Shown here: positions 37,882 through 49,573 of the stretch, piece after piece | How the letters are laid out: the number at the start of each line of letters is the position of its first letter | Position numbering within the stretch: the first letter of the stretch is position 1 | From: Galbula dea | Lineage: Eukaryota; Chordata; Aves; Piciformes; Galbulidae | Direction of reading: 5' to 3' | Assembly (NCBI GenBank): GCA_013399015.1 | Contig: VWZX01001940.1 | Location: 354,193 to 418,192, forward strand | Length of the DNA: 64,000 bases | The notes under the pieces: generated by a model | Seen by the model: only the letters and a program-made list of their open reading frames with translations | The model's database searches: none | Told to the model about the DNA's origin: nothing | Made by a program: the position numbers and the translations under genes

Positions 37882-39330
37882 CCAGTTATTGCAAAAGACA
37901 CAAGCATTGCTACTAATTTGCTGTTCCATAATGCTAATGAAATATATGAGATAAGATTAAGTGAATGCCTCCACTATGTTAGTATTCTTGTATGAAAGAG
38001 AGGTTGATTACTGTTGATCCTGTAATTACTCAAACAGGGGAGAGACTTTACTGTATAATATGCCTTTCTTGTACAAATACACCATATGGTGTAATCAGTG
38101 TCTGTAAGGAGGTCCAGTTACTTAATAAATCATGATGTTTTACATTGTTTTCTTTTGTTCTTTCAGTCTTTTTCTTTTTTGTGTGTGTGTGCTGGATTTC
38201 TATCCATTTTATCCATAAACGTGTTCTTTTAGCAGTTTTATTGCTATTGCAAGGACAGAGCTGAGTGGCTGAGTGGGTTGCAGCATAATTGCAGATGGGA
38301 TGCACACTGCGAAAACGCTGATGTTTTAAATGTCAAGTCAATTTTAAGGGAAAATGGCCAGGAAAAAAAAAAAACAGATCTATGCTTTGAGGACACTATT
38401 TTTAAATAGCTGATTGCTGGTAACTGAAATAACATTCAAACTTCAAGCAATCCTATGATTTTGAAATTCAAATTGTACCTTGTGAGGGAGAGTCAATTTC
38501 TTTTTTATTTTAATTTTAACAGATATCTGGGTTTATAAACTATGAAAAAAAGATCCTAGTAAATAATAATTTTGATAAAATAAACCCTTTTTAGAAGGAG
38601 TTATTTACTTTTTTTAATACTTGCATACTAATTTTAACTACCTGGTCCCTCACTGTAAGAATATTAAGGTTGAAGTTGAGCTTTAAACAGCTCAAAAAGG
38701 GAATGTTCATAACATAACTTTAATTTCTCCCTCCTGTGTAACAGTTGAATGAGCTGTGCTGCTTTTCCCAACAGAATCACACCTCATACACTAATATTTG
38801 GTTGTATATCTTTCTGGCAGTTGTTTTTTTAAGATTTTTTTTTTAACTAGACCTTGTTTACCATGTATTATCCAAACCTACACTTCATACAAAATCACTA
38901 ATTTCTGCTGATAGTTTTGTAAAACTATTATGGGATCAAAAGACAGCCTTGATATGTATTAAAACATTTTCACAATGATCATGAGTTTAGGTAGCATAAG
39001 TTTTCAATTTACTGTGTTTATAAATAGACATGAAAACCAAAGTGAAGAAAAAAGTGTGTTAGTTTTGCTTATCAAGAGTGGAAGCATATGAACTTGATTT
39101 TTTAGCGTTCTCAAAATTTTGATACATATATAGACATGCAAAACATAGGTTCAAATAGTTTAAATTGCAGTGATATAACCCAAAAACTCTGCAAATACGG
39201 TTTCAAGTATTTTCTGTAAGGCAAAGAAACAACATTACAAGTATTGTCAGATCTCTGTTAAGAGCAGAATCTGTAACAATAAGTAACAATATTTGAATTT
39301 CTGTGATATCTGAAAAACACACACACACAG
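37882..39330. other. Unique sequence, no gene
   Basis: A short (GT)n run lies at about 38180-38192. No gene or mobile element was recognised. Confidence 0.5.
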
Positions 39331-39450
39331 ACACAGAATATTAGGAGTTGGAAGGGACCTTGAAAGATCATCTAGTCCAACCCCCCTGCCACAGAAGGAT
39401 TCCCTAGACCAGGTCACACGGAAGCGTGTCCAGATGGGTTTTGAATATGT
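39331..39450 (-). mobile_element. CR1 3' fragment with CA-expanded terminus
   Basis: CACAGAATATTAGGAGTTGG is followed by the same 3' UTR blocks as the 26043 copy, ending near GGGTTTTGAATATG. The usual second 8-bp unit is replaced by a (CA)n run at 39317-39330, suggesting the CACAGAAT tail seeded a CA microsatellite. Confidence 0.92.
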
Positions 39451-39519
39451 TTCCAGTCTTCATGTCTCTGATTGTAGACAAGTAGAAGGTACATACAGGT
39501 TTAGTTTAGAGAATTTTGT

Positions 39520-39880
39520 GCAAGATCATCCATTGATGATACTGCAGAAGAGGAGTGCTAGGAAAATACAGTGTCCTGTCTTGGGCTTCCTTGCTTGGAC
39601 TTGCTTTCTGACCCTGCTCCATGGTGCCAGGAGCCACAGTCTACCCCCTTGGGGGTGGGCAGGGCAGGATTGTAGTGAACCTGGAAACCTGCATCTTTCG
39701 TGTCCCTGGGGCACAGACTGATGACCCCAGACTGGAGACTGGAATGGGGCTTCCGATAGGCTGTAATGGGAATGCCAGATAGCCTCATTGGTATTCTTAT
39801 GACCCCAACATTTGGAAGGTGATGTAAGGTGAGCGTGTACATACCCTGCACCACCAGACCTCTGCATCTGAAGGGTGGTC
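39520..39880. other. GC-rich island, unclassified
   Basis: A block with clearly higher G+C than its flanks follows a CR1 tip. Overlapping open frames occur on both strands (39867-39526 minus, 113 residues; 39434-39721 plus), a side effect of GC-richness. No protein domain is recognised. It could be an LTR-like repeat, an old retroelement piece or an exon or regulatory island. Confidence 0.3.
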
Positions 39881-42820
39881 TTGCATGGAATGATTCATAA
39901 TTTGCTTTCTTCTTTGGTTTGAGAGGATTATTAATGTGTCTGCTTTTATGACTGCAGAAATTTTCAGTGCAGTGCAGATGTTTCAGATTCAGGTGAATAT
40001 AATAGTATTATGTATTCTGTCTTTTATACAGAGGGAACAGAGTTTGCAAACTGCTATCAAACATGGAAAGTATTGGTTGGTCAGAGACAAAAACCAGATT
40101 TTGTATATGTTCTGCTTTTGAAATAATGACAATAAGTAAAAATAAGTTAGAGGAAATTCAGATTATTTTTGTGCTTTCCGGAAAATCTAGGGGAATTAAA
40201 ATATAAACAAAATTAGGAACAATTTAATAACACTTAATAGTTAAGTAGTAATTTCCTTTTCATGTATCCCAAAATATATTATGTGTTTCTGTATACTAAT
40301 AAAATCCTAGTATTTATGAGATGAAACGTGACATCTGATCTGCCATAGCCCTCTAAACCAGTTTGCACAGAAAGAAATTAAGAAAGATTTCGTTCTTTGC
40401 AAGGTTAATAGTTTACAATTGTAGGATATGAAGGGAAAATCTAAACTGGAATCTGGCTAGAGCTAGAAAATAACCATTTCTTTTCTACAGAAACATTCCA
40501 GAGGCTCTTCTTCCTGGCTAGGAGTGATCAGTGTATTACTCTCGGGGACCATTTGCATGATGAAATTGAAATGAGGAATACATAAACAATGTGTTGAAAT
40601 AGGTAAAATATGAACTTTTTTCTTGTTATTGAAGTATCCAAAATATGTACTTAATTTACTTTGATTTTATATCACATTAGGTTTTGCCTAAGAACTTTTC
40701 TATAAGTTCGTTATAGTTCACTAATTCCTTTTAAAGTTATGTATGCCTTTATCAAAGGTTTTCATTTCAGAACCAGCATTGAAACTGATTTATCTCTGAA
40801 CAGTCTAGGGATCAAAACAACTTGGCAGTTTGTAAAGCAATTCTGAAGGATATAATTTTCAGTCATTGGTTTTTCAGTTTTAAAAGTACTTCCTTTAATA
40901 CTGTGTTGCAGATTTCATTTTAATTACATTATCTCAAATTATTTTCTTTCAAAAATTGATCCCATACTAACTTGAACAGGTAAAACAGTTAGCAAATCAG
41001 TTTGAATTGTAAATAGTTCTGGCTTCTCAGTGATATTATGACACGGATGGTATTTAAAGTATCTTTTTCTATAAATTCATTTTGTTTTTTTCTTCTTTAA
41101 ACTTGGTCTTTGAAGAAAGGAACAAACACTGCATAGTCTATCATTTGCTTTGGAAAATACATGTCATTACTGGATACACTTCATTGACACAGAATACCAT
41201 CAAACTGTGAAGTAAAGTGTCATTATGTTGGATTTTTGATGCTTATCAATAAATATCAGAATGTTGTGTGCTACCAATTCCTACGTAAAATTTGTGAACT
41301 GTTGCTATTCCTGAGAAACTCACTGGTAAACAAGAAAACAGAGAGCTATAAAGTTCAGATATATATAAGAAGAAAAATACAATTCATCCAAAATGCTCTT
41401 CAAACTCCTCTTTTTTGCTTAATTTCAGTTCAGTTTTTAAAAACATGTTACCACTACCATGGGGAAAAAATCCAAAACACTATTTTCGTTCATTGGCTGG
41501 TTTTTGGTTCTTAACTTCTTGATTTTTTAGTAAAGGAAGAATGCCATAATATTTCCTGCAACAAAATGCTCCTCAAGTCTCAAGGTCTTTACTTCATCTT
41601 TTCCACACCACTTAAGAAAACGGACAGCTATGAGGCACTTGTGCTCATAACTTCCCAGCCAAATTTGTTTCTAAGGAAATTGTACTGAATAAAATTTGAG
41701 ACTTTTTCATCAGGGCTACTGTATGAGTCTTCCCTGTGAAAGCAGATTTAGTTTCAGGTTTTTCACTCCATCAAGATGATAATAGCAGCAGTTTAGAGTC
41801 CTTTTATTATCCTATCTGTGTCACTTTTCACTGAGTCCTTAAAACTGCTTTGGGGATTATTTTTCCTTTGTCCACTGTCGGTTAATTCCATTTATTCCCA
41901 AATCTTCCAACCTATGAAACAGTTCAGCTGCACAGAATTAACCTCTCTCTTTCTAAATTACTCTCCTTCACACTTTCACATTCTGTGACTGCACATTCCA
42001 CAGTAACAGATCCTCCTCCAGAAGCATGCATTTCCACATCTCACACCGTTTATATATGAAAGTGCTGAGAGGCTAACCTCTCCGTGAGTGTAATTTAATT
42101 GAAGAGGGTATTGACACAATGGGTTCAATTACTTTGCTCCTTGACAAGAAGTTAACATCCATTTGCATTCATTTGGGGTATCCTGGCTGATGTCCACCTA
42201 TTTGTGCAGAACGGCATACATCTCCTGCAGGATCTTTGTCAGATATGTCAGCCCTATTTAAATGTCTCAGGGCATCTCAGACAGCACTGAACACCTTTGT
42301 TTACAAGGTAGAATTAAACATTCCAGTTCAACAAATCATTTTTCTGTCAGACTGATATAAATGTTTAAAGTTAAACACTGCTTCAGAGTACTTCTGAATA
42401 TGGAAGGTATTCCTACATTGCTGGAGTCTCATACAACTGATAAAATGAGCACCGAGATATTCACCTGACAGTTTTTCAGGAAAACCAACAAATATTGTTC
42501 TCCTAAATCTACACTACAGAAATAGAACATACAAACTACAGAAAAGTAAGGCATCCAAAAATAAGAAATGAGATTGCATGATCTAATAATCAGGGTGTTC
42601 ATCTATTCATAAATGGTTACTTCTCTGTTTCTGTCGTTCTTTCCAAACTGCCAGTATAAGTAAGTAGATAGGTATTCTGTTTTCAGAAGTTCAGAACAAT
42701 TTTCTGCTGTTTTATTTTGTTGGTTTTTTTTTTCTTATTACATCAGTTGATTTACTGCCCTGTTTTTTGGAGCAGCATTGCTATGTTAGCAAAAAAAAAA
42801 ACCCCAAATTAAAATTAAAA
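39881..42820. other. Unique sequence, no gene
   Basis: No coding or repeat feature was recognised. A higher-complexity segment at about 42060-42300 contains the octamer ATTTGCAT (42161-42168) and the AT motif TAATTTAATT (42091-42100). Confidence 0.5.
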
Positions 42821-43427
42821 AATCATAGAATGGCCCAGGTTGAAAGGGACCTGAAAGATCATCTAGTTCCAACCCCTGCCATGGGCAGGGATGCCACACA
42901 CTAGACCAGGTTGCCCAGGGCCACACACAGCCTGGCCTTGAATACTGCCAGGGATGGGGCATCCACAACCTCTCTAGGCAACCTGTTCCAGTGCCTCACC
43001 GCCCTCTGGGTGAAGAACCTCCTTCTAACTTCTAGTCCAGATTTCCCCTCCTTCAGCTCATATCCACTCCCCTTTGTCCTGTTGCACTCTGACGAGCTGA
43101 AAAGTCTCTCCCCTTCTATCTTTTAAGCCCCCTTTAGGTACTGAAAGACTGCTGTAAGATCTCCCATGAAGCCTTCTCTTCTCCAGGCTGAACAACCCCA
43201 ACTCCTTCAGCCTATCCTCATAGGGGAGGTGCTCTAGTCCTTTCATCTTCTTTGTGGTGTTCCTCTGGACCTGCTCTAACAGGTCCATGTGTCTCTTATG
43301 CTGAGGACTGCAGAACTGGATGCAATACTTCCGGTGGGGCCTCACGAAGGCAGAGTAGAGGGGCAGAGTCACCTCCCTAGCCACGCTATTCACACCTCTC
43401 CTGATGCAGCCCAGGATATGGTTGGCA
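42821..43427 (-). mobile_element. CR1 LINE, 5'-truncated (ATTCTATG-type)
   Basis: AATCATAGAATGGCCCAGGT starts the minus-strand 3' end. The 3' UTR with GCCATGGGCAGGGATGCC and TGGCCTTGAATACTGCCAGG leads into the ORF2 C-terminus (minus frame 43393-43058: LYSAFVRPHRKYCIQFCSPQ, HLPYEDRLKELGLFSLEKRR). It stops after CAGGATATGGTTGGC. Only one 8-bp unit remains at the terminus. It differs in subfamily from the CACAGAAT copies. Confidence 0.93.
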
Positions 43428-46400
43428 AAATCTTCCTTTCACTCACACTTTGTCTTCAAAGAACTATTTATACCTGTACTGAAGTTGATCTTATTTTATA
43501 ATGAGAAAAATGTCAATAATCTTCAGAAAGAATGGTGGGATATAGCCTCAGAATTTCTAACTTTGCCAATGTAACCTTGTAAAGGTCTACACTTGAACAG
43601 CAAGACTAAATACCTGGTATCCTGCTGAATTAAGGATATTCAATTTATAGTAGCAGTAATAAGTAAGTCCTGTTCATTTCCTATGCAGAAAAACTTTCAA
43701 GGATCACCTCTTGATCTCTTCTGGCACACTTTTATGATATTTCTAATGTTTACAGTACGTTACATCAGAAAAAACACTGTGCTTGTCTAATTATCACATC
43801 TATGCTTTTAGTTTTGTTTTCTGCATCTGGCTTAGGAAACCTGTATACCTTATTAAAGAATGCAGTAAGAGTTTCACAGACTTCATGTTAAAAACCCCCA
43901 CATTTGTAATTTTGTTATTCTCAAGCCAAAAGCATATCTGATTTTAAATTGTTGTAATTTTTTCCTCAGATCACTACTGCACCCTGTGCCTATATTACAG
44001 TTATTAATTACACAGGGGATGAGTACATTGCTTCATTATAATTCCTATTTTCTTGTCTCCACTTTTTCATTCCCTTCCTTTCTCTGTTTCTTCATTTCAT
44101 AAAACATTCTTCTTTTTTTTCTTTGTAATGTGTTTTATTTTGAAATTCTCTATTTTTTCCCGTTTTCCTTTCTAATATGTTTGGTTCTTACCAGTTAGTT
44201 GGTATCTACTTTGCACATTGCCACTCTCACAGGACCTGAACTGAAATGGAAGAAAGGTGTGAGAAGGAAGGAGTGACAGAGAGAAACTACTATGTACTCA
44301 CCATAGCCTCCTCTCCTTGTGCCATTCATTCCGTGCTGAAGGGACTGACCATGACCAAAGGCAACAGTAAGATGTGGAGGAGTCTGGAGTAAAGGAGTGA
44401 AGCTGAACCTGGAAAGAGGGAGAGGAAAGGTACAGGTTTAATGTTTGTCTTTTTGTTTCCTACTACTATAGTCAATAATTAAATATATATTTGAATTTAC
44501 AATAAATACAACCGATTTTCCCAAAGTCAAGGGTATGCTTTTCCTGCAATAATAATTGGTAAGTCATTTCCTCGTCTTTGACTCAACCCTTGATACTTTT
44601 CATTTTTCCTGTTCTTCCTATTTTCTCCACCATTCTTGTCTTCTCTGGTGGCTGGAGGAGTGAATGAGTATCTGGGTGGGAGTTTGGCTGCTAGCCAAGG
44701 CTAACCAACCACGTCAGCTCAAGATGTGCATAAGCTTTTTTCTGCACCTTGCAGCAGAAATAATACTAAAACTTCATTTTAGTTACAAGCTTCAAAATCA
44801 AGGATTATCCTGTACTATATCTGAAAAAATATGTAAATACCTCTACTTCTGAAAATGTTCAACCTTCAACCTGATAAGAAGTGATGAAGCATATTAAATT
44901 TTATTTCCCCTTTCTTTTTGATCTTTCCTCCCCTTCCCTTTTCTTTCTGTAATTTTCTCTTAGTTTTTCATTTTCTCTTCTATTTTCTCTCCTCATTCTC
45001 TTGTGTCTTTAGTGTCAAGAACCAAATATTAGAACTAAGTTATATTCCTATCTACTATCATGGACAAGATTTTAGTCAGAGATCCAGTCCAGAATTCCTC
45101 ATGGTATTTAATGGAGCTTTTCTCTTCATATCTATTCAACCAATAAAGTAGATTTTTGTGTTCAGACTGAGGGCTTATGAATAATGAACTGGCACTGTTT
45201 TCCTTTTATTACTTCATGATGTAATTTAACAAAATCAATGTTATTGGTCTTGTCATGTTTAAGTTAACATATCTCACTAAGGTATAGCTATTTAGATGAT
45301 TTTTATTGTAATAATAAAAAATGAAAGGTAGCTTTTACTGATTGCTACATAGAGGATTTTTTCCCTCGTGACATATTCTGTAACACGTGAAACTAGTTAT
45401 TTTCTACTATTAAAATACTAAACACAACAGAATGTAATTTATATTTACATAAAACATCAGATGCTCTTGTAAAGATTATTGCAACAGATGACAGTTTATT
45501 GTCAATGACATTACCTGAATTGGTTGTTAATGTCAAAGCATGAATCATCATGCCTTGGCATAACGTATTGGCAATTCTGAGGACACTAATATTCATAAAC
45601 CCCAGTTAGAGAATACTATGCCAAATAATCAATATATTTTGATGAAGATTGGTAGACAATGATCTATTATTTATCAGCAGTGTGACAAAAAATTTGTTGC
45701 AATTAATATTAATTTGATTCCATGAGAAGAGAGATAGAAATCTTTTGAAAAAAAATAAACCTATATATATTTACTGTCTCAGGTCATTTGAAAGAAACAT
45801 AGGGACCTACTAAATGAAATTTACCATAAATCCATCTTAGGAACATTTTCTGTGCCTCTAATTATTCAGGATAGATTTTTATAATGAAGATATGTTTCAG
45901 TTGCTTTTCCTTTTTTCTTTTATGATTTGCAATTTTCATTGTGTTATCTTTGTAAGATGAATTCATACTGTCGTGAGGTCTCTCTATAGAAAATATAAGC
46001 AGATACCTCTAAGGAATAATAAACTGAAACACAGTTGGCATAAACACATGTGGTGCTGACACCCAAATGAGTGCTGTGTGGGCAGCAAATTAAACACCAG
46101 CTTGCAAAGCAAAATGGTAGTATAACAGAGCAGGGAGGTGATCATCTATCTCCATATGGCTCTGCTGAGACCACACATACAAACTAGAATGTAGTGTTTT
46201 TCTGGGTGTTTCAATACCAGATTGATACTGATTAAATGAATCTCTATTCTCAAACATATTCCTTGATACAATTTAAGGTATTTTTGAAACTTTTATTAGA
46301 TATACCCTTCTTTATTTCTGTCAGTGATATTCCATAATATTATCCTTATGTTTGCATTCTACTATATCTATTTTTACTATGTGTGCATTTCAGTATTCCA

Positions 46401-47087
46401 CCGAAAAATATATAATGAAAAAGTGTCAAAACAGTTTAAACATTGTTTTCTTTTAAAAATTAACTGATATACTTTTAACTAAAATACAAACTAACTTTTG
46501 TAGCAGAATTCATATTAATTAATTAATTCATATTCATATTCATAATTAATTAAAAGCTTTTCACAAAACACAAGCCCTTTTCACAAGGCACAAGTCTTTT
46601 ACCCAATATGAAAACATAAAGGACCCACTTCTATGTATTTATTTCCTTTTTTCCTGTAAGTACTATACTTTCCAAAATGAAAGAAAATTGAAGACAGTGG
46701 CATTTTATCTAGTGACCTTCACTTCAGAGTACTTCAAGTTCCAGTTTTGGGCTCAGTTAAATATGTTAAGTAGTTTTGAGGCTATTTTGACCTATCTGCA
46801 ACTGCTGAAAGTTTTATTATTAGTGTGACAACACTAAAGTGGAAGCCTGAACTAAATCCTGTTATGTTGTGTTCTAGTCTAATCTAGTCTATCAGTTTTT
46901 ATCCTTGTCTCAGGCGAAGAGGATATATAGTCACTACTTTAGAAGCTCATCACCTCCCTGGTGACATGTTTGCATCAGGATGCTTTGCATCATGAGAGCA
47001 AAGCAAAGCAGTGAGATTAAGGACTATGCTATTATTCCCCTCCACTAAGAACAGAGTTGTTTTGGTTTAGTTATAACAATAATAAGG
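43428..47087. other. Unique sequence, no gene
   Basis: Contains an ATTAATTAATT-rich tract at about 46515-46553 and a 20-bp tandem duplication at 46557-46596 (CTTTTCACAA-type units, three differences). No gene was recognised. Confidence 0.5.
46557..46596. repeat. 20-bp tandem duplication
   Basis: CTTTTCACAAAACACAAGCC is followed immediately by CTTTTCACAAGGCACAAGTC, two head-to-tail copies with three mismatches. Confidence 0.75.
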
Positions 47088-47169
47088 TGTCGTTATTAGG
47101 GACGGACACTACACGCAGATCACACCAGCAGGTAGCCAGCAGATAACAATTTTGTTAGTGGTAACACTA

Positions 47170-47177
47170 CTTTTATA
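47170..47177 (-). promoter_or_regulatory. TATA-box-like element of candidate LTR
   Basis: The minus strand reads TATAAAAG within AAAAGTATAAAAGTAGTG, downstream of the 40-bp tandem repeats in the inferred LTR orientation. It is supported only by sequence and position. Confidence 0.35.
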
Positions 47178-47205
47178 CTTTTACAGAAAGGATAATGACC
47201 AATTT

Positions 47206-47417
47206 TACCCAAAGAGTAGTGAGGCACTGGAACAGGTTGCCCAGAGAGGTTGTGGGGGCCCCATCCCTGGCAGTGTTTAAGGCCAGGCTGGATGTGGCGC
47301 TGGGCGACCTGGTCTAGTGCATGTGGCATTCCTGCCCATGGCAGGGGGGTTGGAAATAGATATCTTTCAGGTCCCTTTCAACCTGAGCCATTCTATGATT
47401 CTATGATTCTATAATTC
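47206..47417 (+). mobile_element. CR1 3' fragment nested in tandem repeat/LTR
   Basis: The AGTGAGGCACTGGAACAGG and GTTGCCCAGAGAGGTTGTGG blocks run through GGCAGGGGGGTTGG to about three ATTCTATG-type units. It is plus-strand and about 210 bp long. The sequence to its left (ACAGAAAGGATAATGACCAA) resembles the repeat unit on its right (ACAGAAAGGGCACTAACCAA), so it inserted into a pre-existing tandem array. Confidence 0.92.
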
Positions 47418-47421
47418 AATT

Positions 47422-47560
47422 ACCTTCATACAGAAAGGGCACTAACCAATTAACTACTAACACCTTCATACACAAAGTACACTGATGAATTAGCAGGTGA
47501 CACTTACATATAAAAATTATACTAACCAATTAAGAAGCAACACTTACTAGGTAAAAACAA
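47422..47560. repeat. 40-bp tandem repeat, about 3.5 units
   Basis: Units starting with ACCTTCATA (47422), CACCTTCATA (47461), CACTTACATA (47501) and CACTTACTAG (47541) recur at a 40-bp period, with CTAACCAATTAA recurring inside. A diverged further copy lies to the left of the nested CR1 (47165-47205). The units have diverged noticeably, so the array is not recent. Confidence 0.75.
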
Positions 47561-48144
47561 CTACCATAAATGGGGATAAAACCAGTACACTACAAAAACA
47601 TGTGAATGTGATAAGACTGACACTGTGAGCTGTGCAGAGGGGGTAGCATGCCAAGACTGTGGTTCTCTGTGTACTAGCTGCAAAGCTTCTGGTTAGCTGA
47701 CTCCCACCTTCTCTCTCAGGCTACCCAGCCTCCTCTTGTGAGAAACTGACCTCAGCCTTGTCCAGCCTCCTCTCTGTAGGAGCCTGGCCCCTGCAGCCCA
47801 CAATAGCACACCACAATAAGGTTTCATTTCTTGCTTAACCAAGGGTCTATTCCACTCATTCATTGCTGCAACATAAAGTATAACCACTGTAAACTTCACC
47901 TACAAAAAAAAAAAGATACAGGAGGTTGAAATAGGGACTATAAAGATGAAAGATCAAAATAAATTAGCTTTATTTATGTCACAATGTGTCCATTTTCTTA
48001 CTATGACCCTAAAATGTGACCCTCAGGCCAAGGCGCAAATTTATATTCCAGTTAGCACCCTGTAGTCTCAGCTGCCTATTCATGACATGGAGAATATATT
48101 TTAAAGAAATACCTCTTAACTTTATAGTTGTATAGGTGTTTTTC

Positions 48145-49398
48145 ACTGCAAGTGAAGAACAAATGCAAGACCATCTGATGATATTAAACACAAGCAAGAC
48201 TATGGGACTCGATGACATACATACCAGAGTCTTGAGGGAACTGGCAGATGTAGCCACAAGACTGCTCTCCATCATATTTGAAAAGTCATGGAGGCCAGGT
48301 GAAGTCCCTGGAGACTGTAGAAATGGTAACATCATCCCCATTTTTAAAAAGGGCAGAAAGGAGAACCTGGAGAACTACAGACCAATGAGCCTCACCACTG
48401 TCCCTGCAAAGATCATAAAACAAATTGTCATGTAAGCAATGTAAGCACATGCAAGATAAAGAAGTGATGTTAGAAAGCCAGCACGGCTTCACTAAGGACA
48501 AATCTTGCCTGACCAATCTGGTGGCCTTTTATGGATGGAGTGACTGCAACAGTTGACAGGGGAAGACAATTGATATAGTCTACCTAGATTTCTGTAAGGC
48601 CTTTGACACGTGACATTCTTATCTCTAAATTGGAGAAATATGGATTTGAAGGGTGGACTACTAGATGGATAAGTAATTGGTTGAATAGATGTGGCTTGAG
48701 AGTTGTGGTCAATGGCTCCATGTTTAGGTGGAGACTGATGATGAGTGGTGTCCCTAAGGGCTCTGTCTTGGGACCAGTGCTCTTCAATATCTTTATTAAT
48801 GACATTGAGAGTGGGATTGAGTGCATCCTGAGCAAGTTTGCAGATGACATGAAGCTGAGTGGTGCAGTGAATATACTGGTAGGATGGGATGTTATCCAGA
48901 AGGACTTGGACCAACTTGAAATGTGGGCCCATGAGAACCATATGAGATGCAACAAGTCCAAGTGTAGGAGATTAAATCATTTAGAGCAGCCCTGCAGAGA
49001 AGGACCTGGGGTCATGGTGGATGAAAAGCTGTATATGAGCCAGCAGTGTGCACTTGCAGCCCAGAAAGTCAACCATATCCTAGGCTGTATCAGAAGAGGA
49101 ATAACCAGCAGGTAGAGGGAGGTGATTCTACCTCTCTACTCTGCTCTTGTGACAACCCACCTGGAGTACTGCAACCAGCTCTGCAGTCCTCAGCATAAGA
49201 AGCATGGACCTTCTAGAGTGGGTCCAGAAGTTGGCCACAAAGATGATTATAGGGCTGAAGCACCTCCTCTATGAAGACAGGCTGAGAGAGTTGCAATTGT
49301 TCAGCCTGGAGAAGAGAAGGCTTTGGGGAAACCTTATAGTGGCCTTCCAATACCTAAAGGGGGTCTGCAAAGTGTGGGGAAAGAGACTCTTTACCTGA
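48145..49398 (+). pseudogene. CR1 ORF2 reverse transcriptase remnant (FADD retained)
   Basis: The longest intact piece is 48603-49115 (170 residues), covering RT palm sub-blocks with FADD at residues 79-82. The LDFCKAFDT block with the other catalytic Asp lies just upstream in another frame and ends in a stop. It is non-functional but preserves all RT landmarks, unlike the FVDN copy at the window start. Confidence 0.9.
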
Positions 49399-49496
49399 GT
49401 AGAAAGCAGCAGGAAAAGAGGGAATGATGTCAAAGTTGTGGATGCCCCATCACTGGCAATGCTCAAGGCCAGGTTGGATGCAGCTCTGGGCAACAT
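48145..49496 (+). mobile_element. CR1 LINE ORF2 fragment lacking its 3' end
   Basis: The plus-strand RT domain starts near SEEQMQDHLMILNTSKTMG, with ENYRPMSLTTVPAKI, QHGFTKDKSCLTNLVAF, YLDFCKAFDT, SGVPKGSVLGPVLFNIFIND and the active site FADD intact (48837-48848), then MSQQCALAAQKVNHILG and RRLWGNLIVAFQYLKG. The frame is broken by stops and frame changes (for example near 48430 and 48600), and a short in-frame block after KCRRLNHL is missing. Unlike normal CR1 copies, the 3' end is absent: sequence stops at CAGCTCTGGGCAAC, before the GGTTGGACTAGATGATC and 8-bp tail. It then passes straight into a hairpin at 49497. Confidence 0.92.
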
Positions 49497-49573
49497 GTTA
49501 CCTATTTAACAGCAAAATGAATGATTGACCTGTTTACATTTTATACACTTCATTTTGCTGTTAACTAGGTAAC
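49497..49573. repeat. 77-bp near-perfect inverted repeat (25-bp arms)
   Basis: The left arm 49497-49521 (GTTACCTATTTAACAGCAAA then ATGAA) and right arm 49549-49573 (ending TTAACTAGGTAAC) are reverse complements at 24 of 25 positions, with a 27-base loop. It begins directly where the CR1 fragment loses its 3' end. It could be a small MITE-like foldback, a template-switch palindrome or a microRNA-like hairpin. Confidence 0.85.

Larger units (their letters stand above)
47088..47873 (-). mobile_element. Candidate solo LTR with tandem U3 repeats, interrupted by CR1
   Basis: On the minus strand the unit could start TGTTGCAGCAATG (47873) and end CCTAATAACGACA (47088), giving TG...CA ends. The flanks TAAGG and TAAAG are near-identical 5-mers, as expected of a decayed target-site duplication. 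A 40-bp repeat tract (47422-47560) lies upstream, in that orientation, of a TATA-box-like TATAAAAG (plus 47177-47170). Tandem repeats followed by a TATA box are what a retroviral U3 promoter looks like. A CR1 (47206-47417) sits inside the repeat tract, so the LTR is older than that CR1. Without the CR1 it is about 570 bp. Boundaries and identity are inference; no retroviral coding region adjoins it. Confidence 0.4.

Noticed and set aside
39526..39867. 113-residue minus frame in the GC-rich island as a coding exon
   Set aside because: Open frames overlap on both strands in this block, which GC-rich DNA produces by chance. No domain is recognised.
47422..47560. 40-bp repeats as a CRISPR array
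   Set aside because: The units are contiguous and diverged with no unique spacers, and the window is vertebrate.
48603..49115. 170-residue open frame as a host gene
   Set aside because: It encodes CR1 reverse transcriptase with FADD and is flanked by broken CR1 ORF2 frames.
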